Source: Scedosporium boydii (taxonomy: Eukaryota; Ascomycota; Sordariomycetes; Microascales; Microascaceae). Taken from it: a stretch of DNA of 64,000 nt. Location of the stretch: contig NJFT01000073.1 in NCBI GenBank assembly GCA_002221725.1, positions 1 through 64,000 on the forward strand. The letters run 5' to 3'. Positions 49,270-63,086 of this stretch are shown piece by piece; position 1 is the first letter of the stretch; each line of letters begins with the position of its first letter. The position numbers and the translations under genes are program-made. The notes beneath the pieces were generated by a model, which was not told the DNA's origin, searched no databases, and saw only the letters and a program-made list of their open reading frames with translations.

Positions 49270-50277
49270 TTTGAGAGGTCGGAAGGGATGTTTCGAGTTA
49301 TTACTGGTGAGTTTCACCGCGAGGCCGTCACTACCATTCTGCTGGGGATTGGCCTTGGCTTGTCGAGGTTGAAGCCTACGGGTCGAACCAACTGGGGGAG
49401 TGGTATATTATGTGAGAGGTTCGACCCTCAATTACAGTGCATAGGTCGGTCTCGTCGTTTCGTCGGGAAGGTGGGAGAGGTTAGTCGTCGCGGAGCTCGT
49501 CGGGGAATGTTGACGTTGACAGTCCCCCTTGGTCATGCAGCTCTTGAATCCAGAGAGTTGTCGTTAGCCTGGGACGCGAACGGATAAACGCGATTGACAA
49601 CAGTTGCAAAACCCCTAACCTGACAGCTGCAACATGTACCTCCGTACCGATGGATATGAGAGGAACTATCATGTATTATGCAACTAAAGGGGCGACACGG
49701 CATCTTGGGGGAAGCTTGTCGCGTCCCCGAACTGCTTGCAGCTTCGCGCATCCAACTTCCATTGTTCTTATTTGCGCATCAATTCTTCGATACCCTGTCG
49801 TCCTAGACGCCTCCATCATTGTGAAATGCGAAATGCCCTTGCGGATATGCCGTTTTGGGCAAATAATCAATTATGTTCTCAGGGCCTCTCCACCAGACAC
49901 AATATTATCCTCGACCGTTTAAATATCTAGACTCACAACACTTTAAGACGCGATCGAAAGGATGCAACGAAGAAGCCGGTGCCAGAGGGCGCCTAAAGAA
50001 GAGAAAACTTGAATGACTATAACTAATTGGTAATAAGAAGGCAGAAATGGCTTTGCCGACATTCAATTGCTCTGTGTATATGCCAGACCTGTGGCAGAAA
50101 GATAGGTATCACCTCGATTCGTTAAATTCCCAACAGTTTCCAACCCCCTTTTTTTTCCACCAGGGAAACTGGTATAAATCCCATTTTTGCCCATAACATC
50201 AAAATGCGGGTGGCGGAGGGTGCGACGGAAGCGGATGGCCCAGTCGGCAATGACAGAGAGGATGTGTCCATCTTTCT
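49270..50277. other. intergenic, dynactin promoter
   Basis: About 1 kb between two minus-strand genes, holding the dynactin promoter and the 3' UTR of the HMG-box gene. Short frames only; no other feature is seen. Confidence 0.6.
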
Positions 50278-52567
50278 TCAGACTCTGTGGCCCTGTCCGG
50301 CGCGCACCCACTCCGTGATTTCAAACGCCAGCCGCCTTTCCGTCTTCTGGTCGAGACTCATCCCCTTGGGAACCCGCACGAGCATGACATTATGAGACTT
50401 GACCTCGACCGTGTTCCTTTGGTTAACATCGGTCTCGGACGACGGCTTGACATAGACGAAGAGGTCGGGGCTGACGATTCCGCGCCAAAGGGTCGCCATC
50501 CATTGCCAGTGGTCAACTGGCGAGTACGTGTCCGTGATGGGGACGGCGCATGCAAACCGGTCCGACAGAGTCACACTAAAGCCTCCGGGAACCAGCGCAA
50601 TTGGGATCCTCGAGGAACGCCTTGTTCCCGGCTTCCGGACGTACGCGCCGCCGTTATCGAATCGGTCGTGGGTGGGGATGCCGTACCCATGGTTCTCAGC
50701 TTGAGCGCAGCTGCCAAGGGCTATGTTTCCGTCAGACGCTGACCTTTGCATTTCCACGTCCGTCTCGCTCGTCGGCTCTGGCGTTGTGGTGATGTGGTCA
50801 ATGATATCCTTGGACAGCTCGTGCCACTGCGATATGAGGCGAATATAAGCATCGAGGTGGTGTGATGGATCCTCGCTAATGCTCATCCCCGACTGGGAAT
50901 TGTGAAACCCGAATTCAAGCCCACTGATAGCGGGGATTGGCGCCGGGTTCACGAACGTCTTGACAACAGCATCGCCATAGGTCTGGAGCGCCCTTTCCAC
51001 AGCTGCGCCAACTTCATGCAGGGTTGAATCCACCGGTCCATCGACGGCGATAAAATATCCACGGCTTGCAGCCTTATCGTTATTACGACTGCTAATCTGT
51101 GGATACGAAGGAGTGATATTGCACAGGACTTCGATTTTCTTAAGATATGGGATGGACATAATCATGGCCACCACTCCCTTTTCCTGTGAATCCTTGCCCT
51201 TAGCGACAGCCAACACCGGTGTCTCCACCGCTTCTTGAGTTGGGGCCAGTTGGGTATGCAGGGGCGGCAGCCGAAGAGACTCGTCGAACCGGGGATTAGA
51301 ACGAAGAGGTGGCAAGGCTACTGGGTCTTGTTGGGAAGTCGAAGGTGCGGAAGTGGACGTCACTATGCCCTCGTTCGTGGCAGCTGGTTGTGTGCCTAAC
51401 CCGTACAAGCGATCAGAGAAAGCTCTGCCCACCAAATCAGGACGACCACAGTGCGGTCCGTTTTGGCCCGGGTGGTTTCCAGGCGGCCTTTCGATCGAGT
51501 AGCCCGGGGGCGTATCAAAGCGTCTGCGCTTGGTCTCCGGTCCCGCGAACATTGAATCGTATTCTTCTTCTTGAATATTGCGGAGACCTCCGCTAGGCGA
51601 GAAACCATATGGTTGCGACGCCCGGTTGGGGCCCAAGCCACCATGTCCCGGAGGCACGAAGTAGGCCTCTTCGCCATGATTCAAGCTGGGGTGGCCGTAA
51701 GAAGCGGCGCCGGAGGCTCGACCAGCTTGATAATGGACTGAGGGTGTTCTCGGGGTGGCGATATAACGACCGCCGCACTTGGGACACCTGCCTCCATCCT
51801 CGGATGAAATGGAGGATCTTCCGGAACCTCGTGCGCCTCGGCGAGGTGTATACCGGTAATCGGGGTATTGTAGCTGATGGCGCTGTTTCTCCTCCTCCGC
51901 CAGGTTCTTCCAATAAGCCTTGACGGTCTCGGCCTCGTTCCTCCATTGCTCGCCGATGATCTTGGACACCTCGGGATTGGGAAGACCTGGATTCTCGGCC
52001 GTAACCGCCGCTTGGTGATGTTGACGGTACAAAATAAATGCTAGGAGAGTTGGTGGTATTAGCGCACTGTTTCTCGAGGTGATACATTCTTTTTCTCCTT
52101 TTATATCGAAGGACCAACACCAGCAAAACAAAGAAGGTGGATGAGAAAAGGAGACATTGACAGTGATTCAGACCTGCTGCTCGAGTATCGAGGTCCAGGG
52201 ACCAAGTGACACCTGGTCGCAGTGGGCTTGGTGCACGATGACGAATGTGAAGCAAGAGGGCGTTTGTGGGTTTCGGGAAGAACACAGAAAGAAAGAAAAG
52301 GCCATGATTCGACTCACCATTTCGAGGTCGAGGGACCTTGGGGGCAGGCGCACAGAGACAAATATAGTCTCGTCCATCACTATTCGACGTCAGACCAGCC
52401 GAGCTCGGGGTGGAGAGACTGAGGTTTTCGAACTTTTGGCGGTTGGCCTGCTCTATGTCGATGGACCCTGCTCGTTTTCGAGTAAGACGCCCGCTAGAAG
52501 ATGATGAAGGTAGGACCATCTGTTCGTCCCTGGGTCTCTGATGGAAAGAAGTGTCCATGGTATTCAT
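50278..52567 (-). CDS. HMG-box transcription factor (Rox1/Ste11-type box)
   Basis: Two exons, complement(50278..52040,52318..52567), give 670 residues. The 277-nt intron interrupts the HMG box just after PRPRN, joining to AFILYRQHH. The box (about 78-150) reads VPRPRN-AFILYRQHHQ, SKIIGEQWRNE, WKNLAEEEKQRHQ and YPDYRYTPRR, a single MATA/SOX-type HMG box that bends DNA. The WRNE and YRYTPRR ends recall Ste11/Rox1 regulators of mating and sexual development or hypoxia. A CPKCGGRYIATPRTP block follows at about 170. The middle is low complexity; the C-terminal 250 residues (from VVAMIMSIPYLKKIEVLCNI to FEITEWVRAGQG) look folded and contain paired alpha/beta stretches of unknown function. The start could be the ATG at 52567 or the next Met three codons later. 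The role in development is inference by family. Confidence 0.88.
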
Positions 52568-55537
52568 TGGATCTGTGACAGAAAGTAAGTGTTAATTATG
52601 GACCGAAAATGAGTATTGACAGTGTAGCAGGAGGCAAAATTGCAAACGCAACCTAGCAGGCGGGTGGTGACGAAAGTCAAGACTCAGCAGTAGTGAGTGG
52701 AGAAGGTAGGATGATTGCTTCATGCCTTGATGAGATTGATTCAGCCTGCCTACATAAAGAATGTATTTTCTGAAGAGACTACTCTGAATGAAGCAGAGAG
52801 GGAAATAGATGATGTTGAATCTGCTAATGAGAGGAACTCTGTGCTGTCGGGATAGAAGGAAGGTTGGGATCTGTGAAAGCAATGATTGGGGTGGTAGGGT
52901 GTCAGAGTATCAGAGGTTCTCTAATTTGGTATCTTATGGCAGCAGGAGTGGCTTTGGTTGGGTATTGTGGGATAGAAGAACTAGATTCTGGACAGAGTGA
53001 ACCCAGAAAGGGAAGCACACTTACTCTCGAGTAGGAGATGTTGGAAATCTTGCTGGACAACTGAAAGAGGATGTGGATGGAGGAGAAGCAATGGACCAGA
53101 GCCACAGGTGAGAAAAGACAGCCCAGGGTCATCCAAGGCGAATGGTGAAAGGGGAGGAGTTGAAGGGACGGTAAGATTCAAAGACTTTTTGTTGGATTGT
53201 TTTCTTTGTCGGAGGTTCTTCATGGCTTTATCTTGCCCATTGATGCTTCTTTTACTAGGATCTTCTTCTCTTACGGGCCCATTCAAAACGGAGGAATAGG
53301 GACGAATATGAGCAACAAGCCGGGGAGAAGAAGGAGAATAATAAAGAGTTGAGGACGGGGCCCCCAAAAAAAAAGGTCTCTGGCGAGGGCAGCAGCACCC
53401 CGTGGGATGAGAAGCACTTGGTTGAGAGAACAATGGATTTTACTTGCTCTGCTTCTTGTTCGTTCGTTCGTTCGGTTTGACTGGTCTTATCTCCTGCCTT
53501 GGAAGCTAGAGGATGTTTTTCCTTTTATGCAGCGAATCGTGGGTATCTGCTGTCTCGCCCGAACCTTGCATTGGTCTCTCTCCTCTCAACACTCTCTCAA
53601 CTCTCTCTTCACCCTCGGTTAGCAGTGTCGTCCATTATCGCCGCGAAGAAGAGACAACAACCCGAGAAGAGGAAAACGAAAGGGGAGAAGCAGGGGAATC
53701 CCTTCTATCCCACTCTGAACGAGTCAGCGAAAAACAAGTATTGAGAGAACCTTTGGTGGATGTCGACAAGGAAGTAAGAAATGAAAAAGAGCCAGAGAAG
53801 GAAGGCAGAAAATCGAGGAGGCTGAAGATGGCCGATACGATACAGCTTCCCGAAGATTGGGGCAGCGGAGAAAGAACCGAAGAAACTGTCTACGTTTATT
53901 CCATGAAAGGAAACCCTTGGACGGATGCCACAAGAAGTTCGTTTGGTATCAAGGAACACAACTCATCCATTACCATCCCTTACGCAACGGACGAGGTCCA
54001 GAATGCCTCGTCGAAATGTCTCGGGAATGTACCCCGAGAAATTTACATATAATACGCCGGGAACAACTCTTCAAATCTTACGCTCCCTTTCCGAACAAGA
54101 CGGGACCAAAAGGAACTTGCTTCACGGTCTCTGCATCCCAGCTTCCCGTATCGCGTACCGTAGTTCTTTTGTGGATGCGGTGTAGAGACCGGCAATGTAT
54201 CTAGCTTCCTTGCCCGTCTTGTTCTTTTTGTCTTGCAGCGTTTGTAACCCTCGTCCCATTCCTACGCGAAGGCGAAGGGGTGGGGGGTTATACCCTCCAA
54301 GAAGCGCCTACATTAGCGAATCTAGCATTTCATCTAAGTATTGAGAGAGACACGCACTAATACCCGGCCTTGTCTTTGAATAACCTCGCCTTTGAATAAT
54401 GCCGCCCTCGTCGTACACAAGACAGCGGCTAGAAACCCTCGAGCGGGCTTGAAATTCCAAGCTATGACCGAAGCTTCACAATAAGGCCCTTCTTTATAGA
54501 CGGAAGACGAAAAAAAAAGAGAAAAAGGAAGAAAAGAAAATTAGCAATGGCTTCGTGTGGAATGTACGCCTCTCCCAAGTTTCAGCCGACGTTTTCCTTG
54601 CAGAGCCCATCATGTGTGGTGGGAAATGGGAGGGTTCGTACAGAGACGTGCTCGGCCATCCTCTGGAATGAAGGGAAGACGTGGTCGTTCATACCACGGT
54701 CAAGTTAACAAGGGCCGCACTCACACACGAGGTGTAAAATGAGAAAAAAGAGGCTGACATGGATCTGCAGAGTAAAATAATGGGGGGAAGCTCGGGCTCA
54801 GGGATTGGAAAACGATGCCGAAATGTCCAACTTACCTCTCGTCCCATCGTAGCCGGTTTCCGTGCTGTTACTACGTTGACCTGTGCTACCCTTCGATAAT
54901 ACCGATATTTGATAGCGCCTCCGGGACCGTTCGGTACCTGAAGAGCGCATGGAAAAGTGTCAGAGAACATCCAAGCGGGCGTCAAGCCACCGTCCTACAC
55001 GAGCTTCCATTCTTTGTCCTCGCATCGACATCTACGGGGAAGATCCCTTCCTCGTTGGTGAAAGAAAGAAAAAAAAAATGACATTTTTATTTAAACCACC
55101 CAGCCCATTTTCCATCAGTGCTCACAGTGATATATCCCCTTCGCCAATAGCAGAAGAAAAGAAGAAAAACAGAAAACCACAAGACAGGAGAGAAGAAAAG
55201 ACAAGAAAAAAAAACAGTTCCTTCAAGTTGTGTGTTAACAACAGGGTTGATCTTCGTCCATCATGTATCATGTTAGAGTCCTGACATGGCCCTCGTTTGC
55301 AACCATATGCAGCCTCGTAGAATGGCGAAGACCCATCCGGCCTTCTTAGTTACTCCCGGCGTCATTCGCTTCATCTGCCGGTTCTAATATTCTACCCTCG
55401 TGTACCATCTCATCTTAATGTTGGCCTCCTTCCTAACCGGTCGACAGGCCCATGTGGCGGTCCCTCTTCTTAGTCTCGAGGTACCCTCTCAGTTTAGTGA
55501 CAAAATCCCCATTGCTAGGTTGTAGTCCCGAGAGACT
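52568..55537. other. 3 kb intergenic region upstream of HMG-box gene
   Basis: This should carry a long promoter and leader for the HMG-box regulator; such genes often have extended 5' regions. The left half is purine-rich on the plus strand. A 179-codon plus frame (53513-54052) lacks domain likeness. No gene or structural RNA is recognised. Confidence 0.5.
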
Positions 55538-57275
<1,738 letters not shown>

Positions 57276-57991
57276 CGCGACGGGCGTTTGTGCCGAAAGC
57301 TTCAATTGGTTCAAAGGAAGAGGGTATGTTGACCGATTATTCGTGGGGTGTTGTTATGGACGAGGAGTCGAGTGTTGTCACTGGAGGCGGGTGTGCGGAG
57401 GGGAGAAAGTTGATCAAGATGTTTGGAACCTGAAAACAGGCAGGTTGGTAGGAGCTCCAAAAAAGTTTGGTTGCGCCTTGTTGCTTTCTAGTAATTCTCA
57501 CAGCCCTGCAGCCTCTGCAGGTGGGCGAGCGACAAAGCAGCACTCGGGGGAGTTGGTTGGAATATGCTTAGTCAGCCAACAATGGCCATGATGCGGCATG
57601 TCGCTGTTCAATGTTCCTCTTTCACATTCCCGGAAAGATATCAGCTTCGAAGATAATCAGAGCACTTTCTAGGCATTTTCACGGAGTAGCTCGAGGGTAA
57701 ATCATTTAACTCATCTTCAGATGGCTCGAAAGTATAAGCTTTCGGGTAATGAGGATAGGAATCAAGGCCTCTCAAACAACGCCCTTTCGCCTCGCCTGGC
57801 TTGTATTTGCTCCGAACACGTCTCTATGAAAAGGAAAGAAAAAAAAAAAGACGAATGGATTATTATAAAGTACAGTTGAGTTCAACTATATTAAAAATTT
57901 AAGCGCTGAAATACTCGGTCCCCAAAATCTATTAAGCGTTGCTCTCAGGATCCAACGCCGGGCCCAACCATCGTGGTACCATCTAGATCAC
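57276..57991. other. intergenic, rvb1 promoter and ric8 3' flank
   Basis: A 716-bp interval between two minus-strand genes. A/T-rich near 57840-57910 (possible ric8 3' end). No other feature is seen. Confidence 0.6.
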
Positions 57992-59879
57992 CTATTTCTT
58001 CTCGTCATCACTAGACTCGACTTCCTGCACAGAGGGCATACTCGCCGCTCGAGCTGCCGGGTTCTCCACGTTGACAACGCCTGTTGCTCTCAATCTATAG
58101 CCAAGCTGTTAATATGCAACAAACTGTAGACAGATGGCGGTGGGCAGCCGGTAACTGTAACTAACCTTTCGAAAAGAACAAACAATCTCTCAGCCTCCCG
58201 CTCCTTCTCCTCATCAGTCATCTCGGGCAAGTCCACTTCCGCCTCCATGTCCATCCTCTGTCCAGTGATCGGGTTTATAGGCCGGGTATCGGTGACGTCG
58301 ACGCCGCCTGCTGCCATGTCCTCCTGCGAGACGCTGATGCCCTTCGTAGTGAGGTATCCGATGGCATTTCCGAAACCCACGTTGCGAATAAACTCTCGAG
58401 GGTCTTTATTGGATAGTTCGAAGAGGAGAGATAGAGTAGGATCTCTTAGCTCGGGTGACGTCGAGTTTACGCCGAAACGCAACAGCCTATGCGGAAGCGT
58501 TTGGCCCCTTCCAAGCACTTCTTTCCGGTCGTCTTCGGAGGGGAGTAGACGTTCTTTCAGCTGTTGTATCGTATCCGACTCCAGGTCTGCTGCTTGCGCC
58601 ACGCGATGTAGGGCCACCATCGGAGTCAACAGATTCATCTCCCCGGCCTTCCCTGCGTAGGTCCTGAGGGAAGCGTCCACCACGTCTATCAATTTCCCCA
58701 CGTTGGCCCTGGGGAAGGAGACGCCCTTTCTGGATTTGTCGTGGAACGGAACGGAGGCCAAACAGCCTACTAATAGAGAGACCGGGAGCTGCATCGGCGG
58801 AGTAGGTATGGTGACCTTGTCGAGGAGGTCGAAAACGGACTGGACCGAGGGGATGAAGAGGTGGGCTTGGGCCTCGTAACTGACTGCTAAGGTAGACATG
58901 AGCTTCAAGCTTGCGACGCAAGGTTGGGCAGGGTCGTCGGTGAGTGGTGATTCGGATTTTGCATGACGGGCGAGATTCTGTGAGTGAGCGCGCAAATATT
59001 AAGATAGTGTGTTAGCCGTGATGAAGCGCCATGCGCCGTGACAATGTACAGCCCGTAAAGTTACATGTTGGACACAACGTACATTGTTGATCAACTCTGC
59101 TAGGCCATCGTTCTCAAATGATGGGCTGAGATCGAGCGTCGTTTGTACGGAGGAGAAGAGAAGAAGATTGCCGCAAGCAAGTTCATCGTCAGGCTCACCG
59201 TTCTAATTTTCGAGAAGATACCAATTTGTTAGTTTTGCCTGGAGGCGTGGCACCTTTGCACAGGGGGTGCGATTGTTCAAAGGCGGCGATGTTTTTACCT
59301 TTAATCGCGCGACGACCTTCTGGGGATAACCCTCATCGACAAAAACCTGGCGCATCGGCTGAGCCAGCACAATAATGTTGTTCAAACACCTCGAAGCAAT
59401 GCGCCGTGTGTTGAGCGGGACATTGTCATTGCCAAATGCATAACGGCCGACAATAGACAGGCCGCGCTTGGTGGTGAGGGGATCTGAGAAGGGATTTCTG
59501 ATGGTTCGAGTGTAGAGATGAAGAGAAGTGAGGATCTCGTCGCATTCTATAGAAAAATTTGCAAATTCGAGTTGAAGTTGTGGTTAGCGGAGAATCTCGC
59601 GAAATGGAGCTCATGAGCTGGTGCGTGAGTGAGGAGTGAGGAGTGAGAGGCATAAGGAACATGCGATGTGTAGGAGTGGTCGCATGCAGGTTGCGGCATA
59701 CCGGGTACGGGAACTGCAGAAGGTCTCTCGAGACCGGCCTCGAGGCGGTTCAGGGATTCCCGAACTTGATCGGGTGTTTCTATCGTGAGCGGAGATGGCG
59801 TCAGTCATCGGCGAACAACGTCAAGGTGAGAAATCCGGTTGACGGCCGAGAATCTCGAGGATCGGAGCTCACTGTTCAT
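57992..59879 (-). CDS. ric8: RIC8/synembryn, G-alpha guanine nucleotide exchange factor and chaperone
   Basis: Six exons, complement(57992..58094,58166..58977,59083..59202,59299..59546,59702..59779,59873..59879), give 455 residues. The first coding exon is only 7 nt (ATG AAC A) and is spliced to produce MNKTPDQVRESLNRLE; this start is inferred because the frame needs it. The body is an all-helical armadillo-like repeat protein: TRTIRNPFSDPLTTKRGL, RIASRCLNNIIVLAQPMRQVF, ELACGNLLLFSSVQTTLDLS, and NPITGQRMDMEAEVDLPEMT near the end, a block well conserved in fungal RIC8. It ends with the acidic ESSDDEKK. RIC8 folds and activates G-alpha subunits in the cytosol and at membranes; in Neurospora and Magnaporthe it is needed for growth, asexual development and infection structures. 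Introns are 71-155 nt. Confidence 0.93.
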
Positions 59880-61705
59880 GGTAGGCTGGTGAAGATGAGG
59901 CTACGGCTATGGCGGGGAACTGGTGGTAATTCGGCGCAGTCGAGATGGGACGCGGTGGGAAGTGGTGGGAAGCGGGCGGGAGACACGCCCTGCAAATGAA
60001 ACAAGGCCAGACGATAAAACTTTTATCAGGGAAACGAAGAACGCGAAGCTCCAGAGGGTGATGGAAGATGTATATATAAATGGTTTACGAGGAACGGATC
60101 CACAGAGTCGGAGCGACGGATGATGGACAATGGACAATGGACAATGGATTGGACCAGGCTCGATGAAATTGATCGTTGATGTAATGATGGAGGGGCAACT
60201 TTTGGACTGCAATTTCGCGATGGTCGCATGGGAAGCCCGTGGCGGGGTACTTCACTTTCCTCCTTTCCCAGTTATTGCCGTCCTGATCCTGGTTCTCCCA
60301 GGTTCGGGATTCGAATGTGCCCACTTCAATCCTACGTCCCTGTGGAAGAAACCCTTGGAAAAGCGGCAATAAATCAGTCTTGACCTGATAATGATGATGG
60401 CAGTCTGACTGGGGCCAAGGGGAGCATGAGGCATGAGGGTAAAAGGTTTCGATCTACGAAGTAGTGATGCGCTAATCTGTAATTCTCCTTAAAATCCCTC
60501 TGACCGCAACATTCCGGCAGCATTCCGCAACCTTCCAGTCGGGCAACTGTTGCGGCGGCTTGTCGACAAAGTAGCCTTGGAAGGCACAACCCACACCCTC
60601 TCTGCGAGTGTTACCATCGTGATCCTTGTCTGACAAGTGTGTACTTCGTAGCTGTCTGTAGAAGGACTCGTTCTTTTACGATTCTTACAATCCTTACGAT
60701 CCTCCGTTAATATTACCCGCCCGCCTTTAGATGATGACAATGTACCACACTTGCGGCACTGAGATGCCGACGTCACTGTTCTCAGTACGCATATGTGTGC
60801 CATCAAATGATTTCAAGGCTTCGAAGTCCCCCTTTTTTTTGCTCGTCCCGTCAATTGTCGTCTTTGAAAGCCACGTGCGATCTAGTTCGTCCGACATCCA
60901 TTCTCTGTGCATCACATCACCGCTTGCTTATCAGCTCCACTCACTCGAACTTGCACTAGTTTAGCCCGTCCGGTTCCTTAAGGCCGGGCCAGGACCAGGG
61001 CCGATACGATTAAAATCAGACGGAGTTAACCCGCTCGGCTCTGCCCCTGACAGCTTGCTCAATTCTCCGACAACACTGGGCTCGTACTTCGCATAATATC
61101 TGATACAAGTACTTTGTCAGTAGACATACAGGGTGCAGGGTCCTATGAAGTATCGTAGCATTGGGATGCCGTCTTGCATTTGCATTTGATGACAGGCAGT
61201 GGCATTCGTTACAGAGAAGGGACTGGACTCAAGAGACTGCCGGGCCGAGGTAGGATGGGGCTCTCTACTACAATGTAGTTGAGGCTACAGGGCTGATGCA
61301 CTGCTAATTTACTTGCTTGTCGTGGGAGGGTTGTATCATTTTCCCAGCCAAGACTGCAACATCCGTGGATTTTGCTCACCCGACCGCTCACCCACCGGAG
61401 TTGATGCCTTAGGTGAGCTGCACGTGAGTTGAGGTGAGTACAGATTAATACATGCACCTCACCCTCTTAACAACCTACTAGATTTCAGAATCCTACAACA
61501 TGAATCCAAGATCCGACATCATCACATACATGGTATACTTTGAAGGATCTACTTGCTGAGCAGGCAACACATTCATTAATGTTCTTATTCTCCTCATGCC
61601 CACTTGTCAAAATGCCTAAACCTCTTCCTTCTTTATTTGGTCCCGACGACCAGGCTTCTCTCAGGATCACCTTCAAACAGCCTCTCATAACCGCCTTCGA
61701 ACAGG
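59880..61705. other. intergenic, ric8 promoter
   Basis: The stretch upstream of ric8 holds a short GGACAAT tandem at 60124-60147 and TACGAAGTA-type words at 60455 and 60642. From about 61440 it leads into the mobile-element relic. No gene is supported. Confidence 0.55.
60124..60147. repeat. (GGACAAT)3 short tandem
   Basis: Three near-perfect 7-bp units lie about 250 bp upstream of the ric8 start, in its promoter or leader. A simple tandem repeat. Confidence 0.8.
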
Positions 61706-62092
61706 ATGGCTCCCCGACGTACCCCTGAGCAGATACTTGCCGCTGCTGAATCTTGGGGCTACGAGAGAGGAGCCCATATTGAAAGAGATCACTTGACAGA
61801 CCTAGAGAAGTATGCCCCAAATACGTCGAGAGCACACAAGCCAGTTCTCTATATCTTTGCAGTGTATGTTATATTATCCATATCCTGGCTTCGACTACTA
61901 ATTAAAGATAGGTAGCATTTTGGGGAGGTATTGAAGCGACAAAAGGAGGATGATACTGAACCGCCTGACTTCATTACTGTCCGAAATGAAATACTCTCCA
62001 AGAATGCACCAGCACCAGCATTGGTAGACATGAAAGATTTCTTTCGATTCCTCCATACATCTTCTAGGGGACTGATCATAAATAACAGCTGA
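61706..62092 (+). pseudogene. truncated relic, resembles N-terminus of DUF3435/C2H2-type mobile-element protein
   Basis: Two exons, join(61706..61861,61916..62092), give about 110 residues. The 54-nt intron has a TACTAAT branch site and joins ..VLYIFA to HFGEVLKRQK in phase 0. The start MAPRRTPEQILAAAESWGYE and the segment PALVDMKDFFRFLHTSSRG recall the N-terminal part of long fungal proteins annotated as DUF3435 or C2H2-finger proteins, which lie in transposon-like and Starship elements (from memory, unchecked). Such proteins usually have many hundred residues; this one stops at LIINNS, so it is broken. No catalytic residues remain. The sequence after about 62080 belongs to the secreted-protein gene on the other strand, so the break is probably a deletion or insertion junction. 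Confidence 0.5.
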
Positions 62093-63086
62093 CGGATCAC
62101 ACGACGAAGTTGACGATGAGGCTGTCGATTGCTCTGTGGGCGATGGATTATCGTCATCATTCCCGCCATCTGAATTTCCCGCCGGATACCCAAACAGACG
62201 AACTTGTGAGCGGCCTCGACAATGGGTTCAGTCGCCACCAGAGCCCCAGCTGTGGCCGCAGCAGCCATCATGACCGCGAATTTATTCTTCTGCGCCTGCG
62301 TCTTGAGGACCTGGAAGGCGGCGCCCAGGATCTCGGGTGCGTTTTGTGCGATCTCGAGGGCGAAGCCGTCCCATTCTGCCGGGTTGACGGGGCCGAGAGT
62401 TTCATCGTTTTGGGCAGCTCCTTGTATGGCATTGATCATGCAGCTCATGGCTGAGAGGGTGTAAAAAGAGCAGGGTCAGAACCTTTCTCTTTTCTTTTTT
62501 TCCTTTGGGGGTAAATGATGTGGGAAAGTCAAAACTCACCATCGCGCTTCCTTAGCTTGGCCCCAGCGCCGCAAGACGCAGCGGCATCTTTAATTAGGGC
62601 GTCCAGTTCATCTTGGACCGCATCGGACATGAGGACCGTGACATCACCGACTTCGACTCCTTCCGAGGCCACTGTTGCAGTGACGACAGCCAGCTGTGGC
62701 TTGACGACAGTCGTAGTCTCAACGTTGTCAATGGTACTGGTACGGGTCTCTTCCGATAGGAACGCCGTGTCAACACCGATCCACTGTTAATCTTCTAGTT
62801 AGTCTTGTACAGCAAAGGCATCGCAGGGGTTCGAGATCATAGAACTTCCGGAATAGCATACCTTGGTGCTACTGCCGTCCATAGTGAGGTATTGCGTGCC
62901 CACGCCAATAGGGGCCCCATAGTTCTGATGAATCTCAATAGCCTTCTTTACGTTATCCTGAGGCTTGGCAATCCCCCCAGGGACAGCTGTCGACTGTGGC
63001 CTGAGGGGCGCTGTAATGGGAGGGTATTGGGCATGTGCCAAGCCCAACAGGGCGGCGCTGAAAAGTAGAGCTTCCTGCCTATACAT
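61898..63086 (-). CDS. secreted protein of unknown function, 3' end probably rearranged
   Basis: Four exons, complement(61898..62133,62190..62450,62540..62783,62862..63086), give 321 residues. The N-terminus is a clear signal peptide (LLFSAALLGLAHAQ, cut near AHA-Q). Then come a Pro-rich start, YPPITAPLRPQ, and GAPIGVGTQYLTMDGSSTK. A dibasic site KLRKRD lies near residue 155, a possible Kex2 cleavage point. The segment AFQVLKTQAQKNKFAVMMAAAATAGALVATEP is Ala-rich and hydrophobic. Exon 4, reached through a 56-nt intron, opens with EQSTASSSTSSCDPSAV, typical low-complexity secreted-protein sequence. It then runs antisense through the DUF3435-like relic for about 60 residues (MEESKEIFHVYQCWCW...), which is unlikely to be native. 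The gene may therefore be truncated. I do not recognise the family. Confidence 0.6.

Noticed and set aside
49410..49440. GGTTCGACCC, a tRNA B-box-like word; also GGGATTCGAATG near 60303
   Set aside because: No matching A box, anticodon arm or acceptor stem could be built around either word.
53513..54052. 179-codon plus-strand frame upstream of the HMG-box gene
   Set aside because: The sequence is compositionally odd, with no family likeness and no splice-consistent extension; it lies in the expected leader or promoter of the HMG-box gene.
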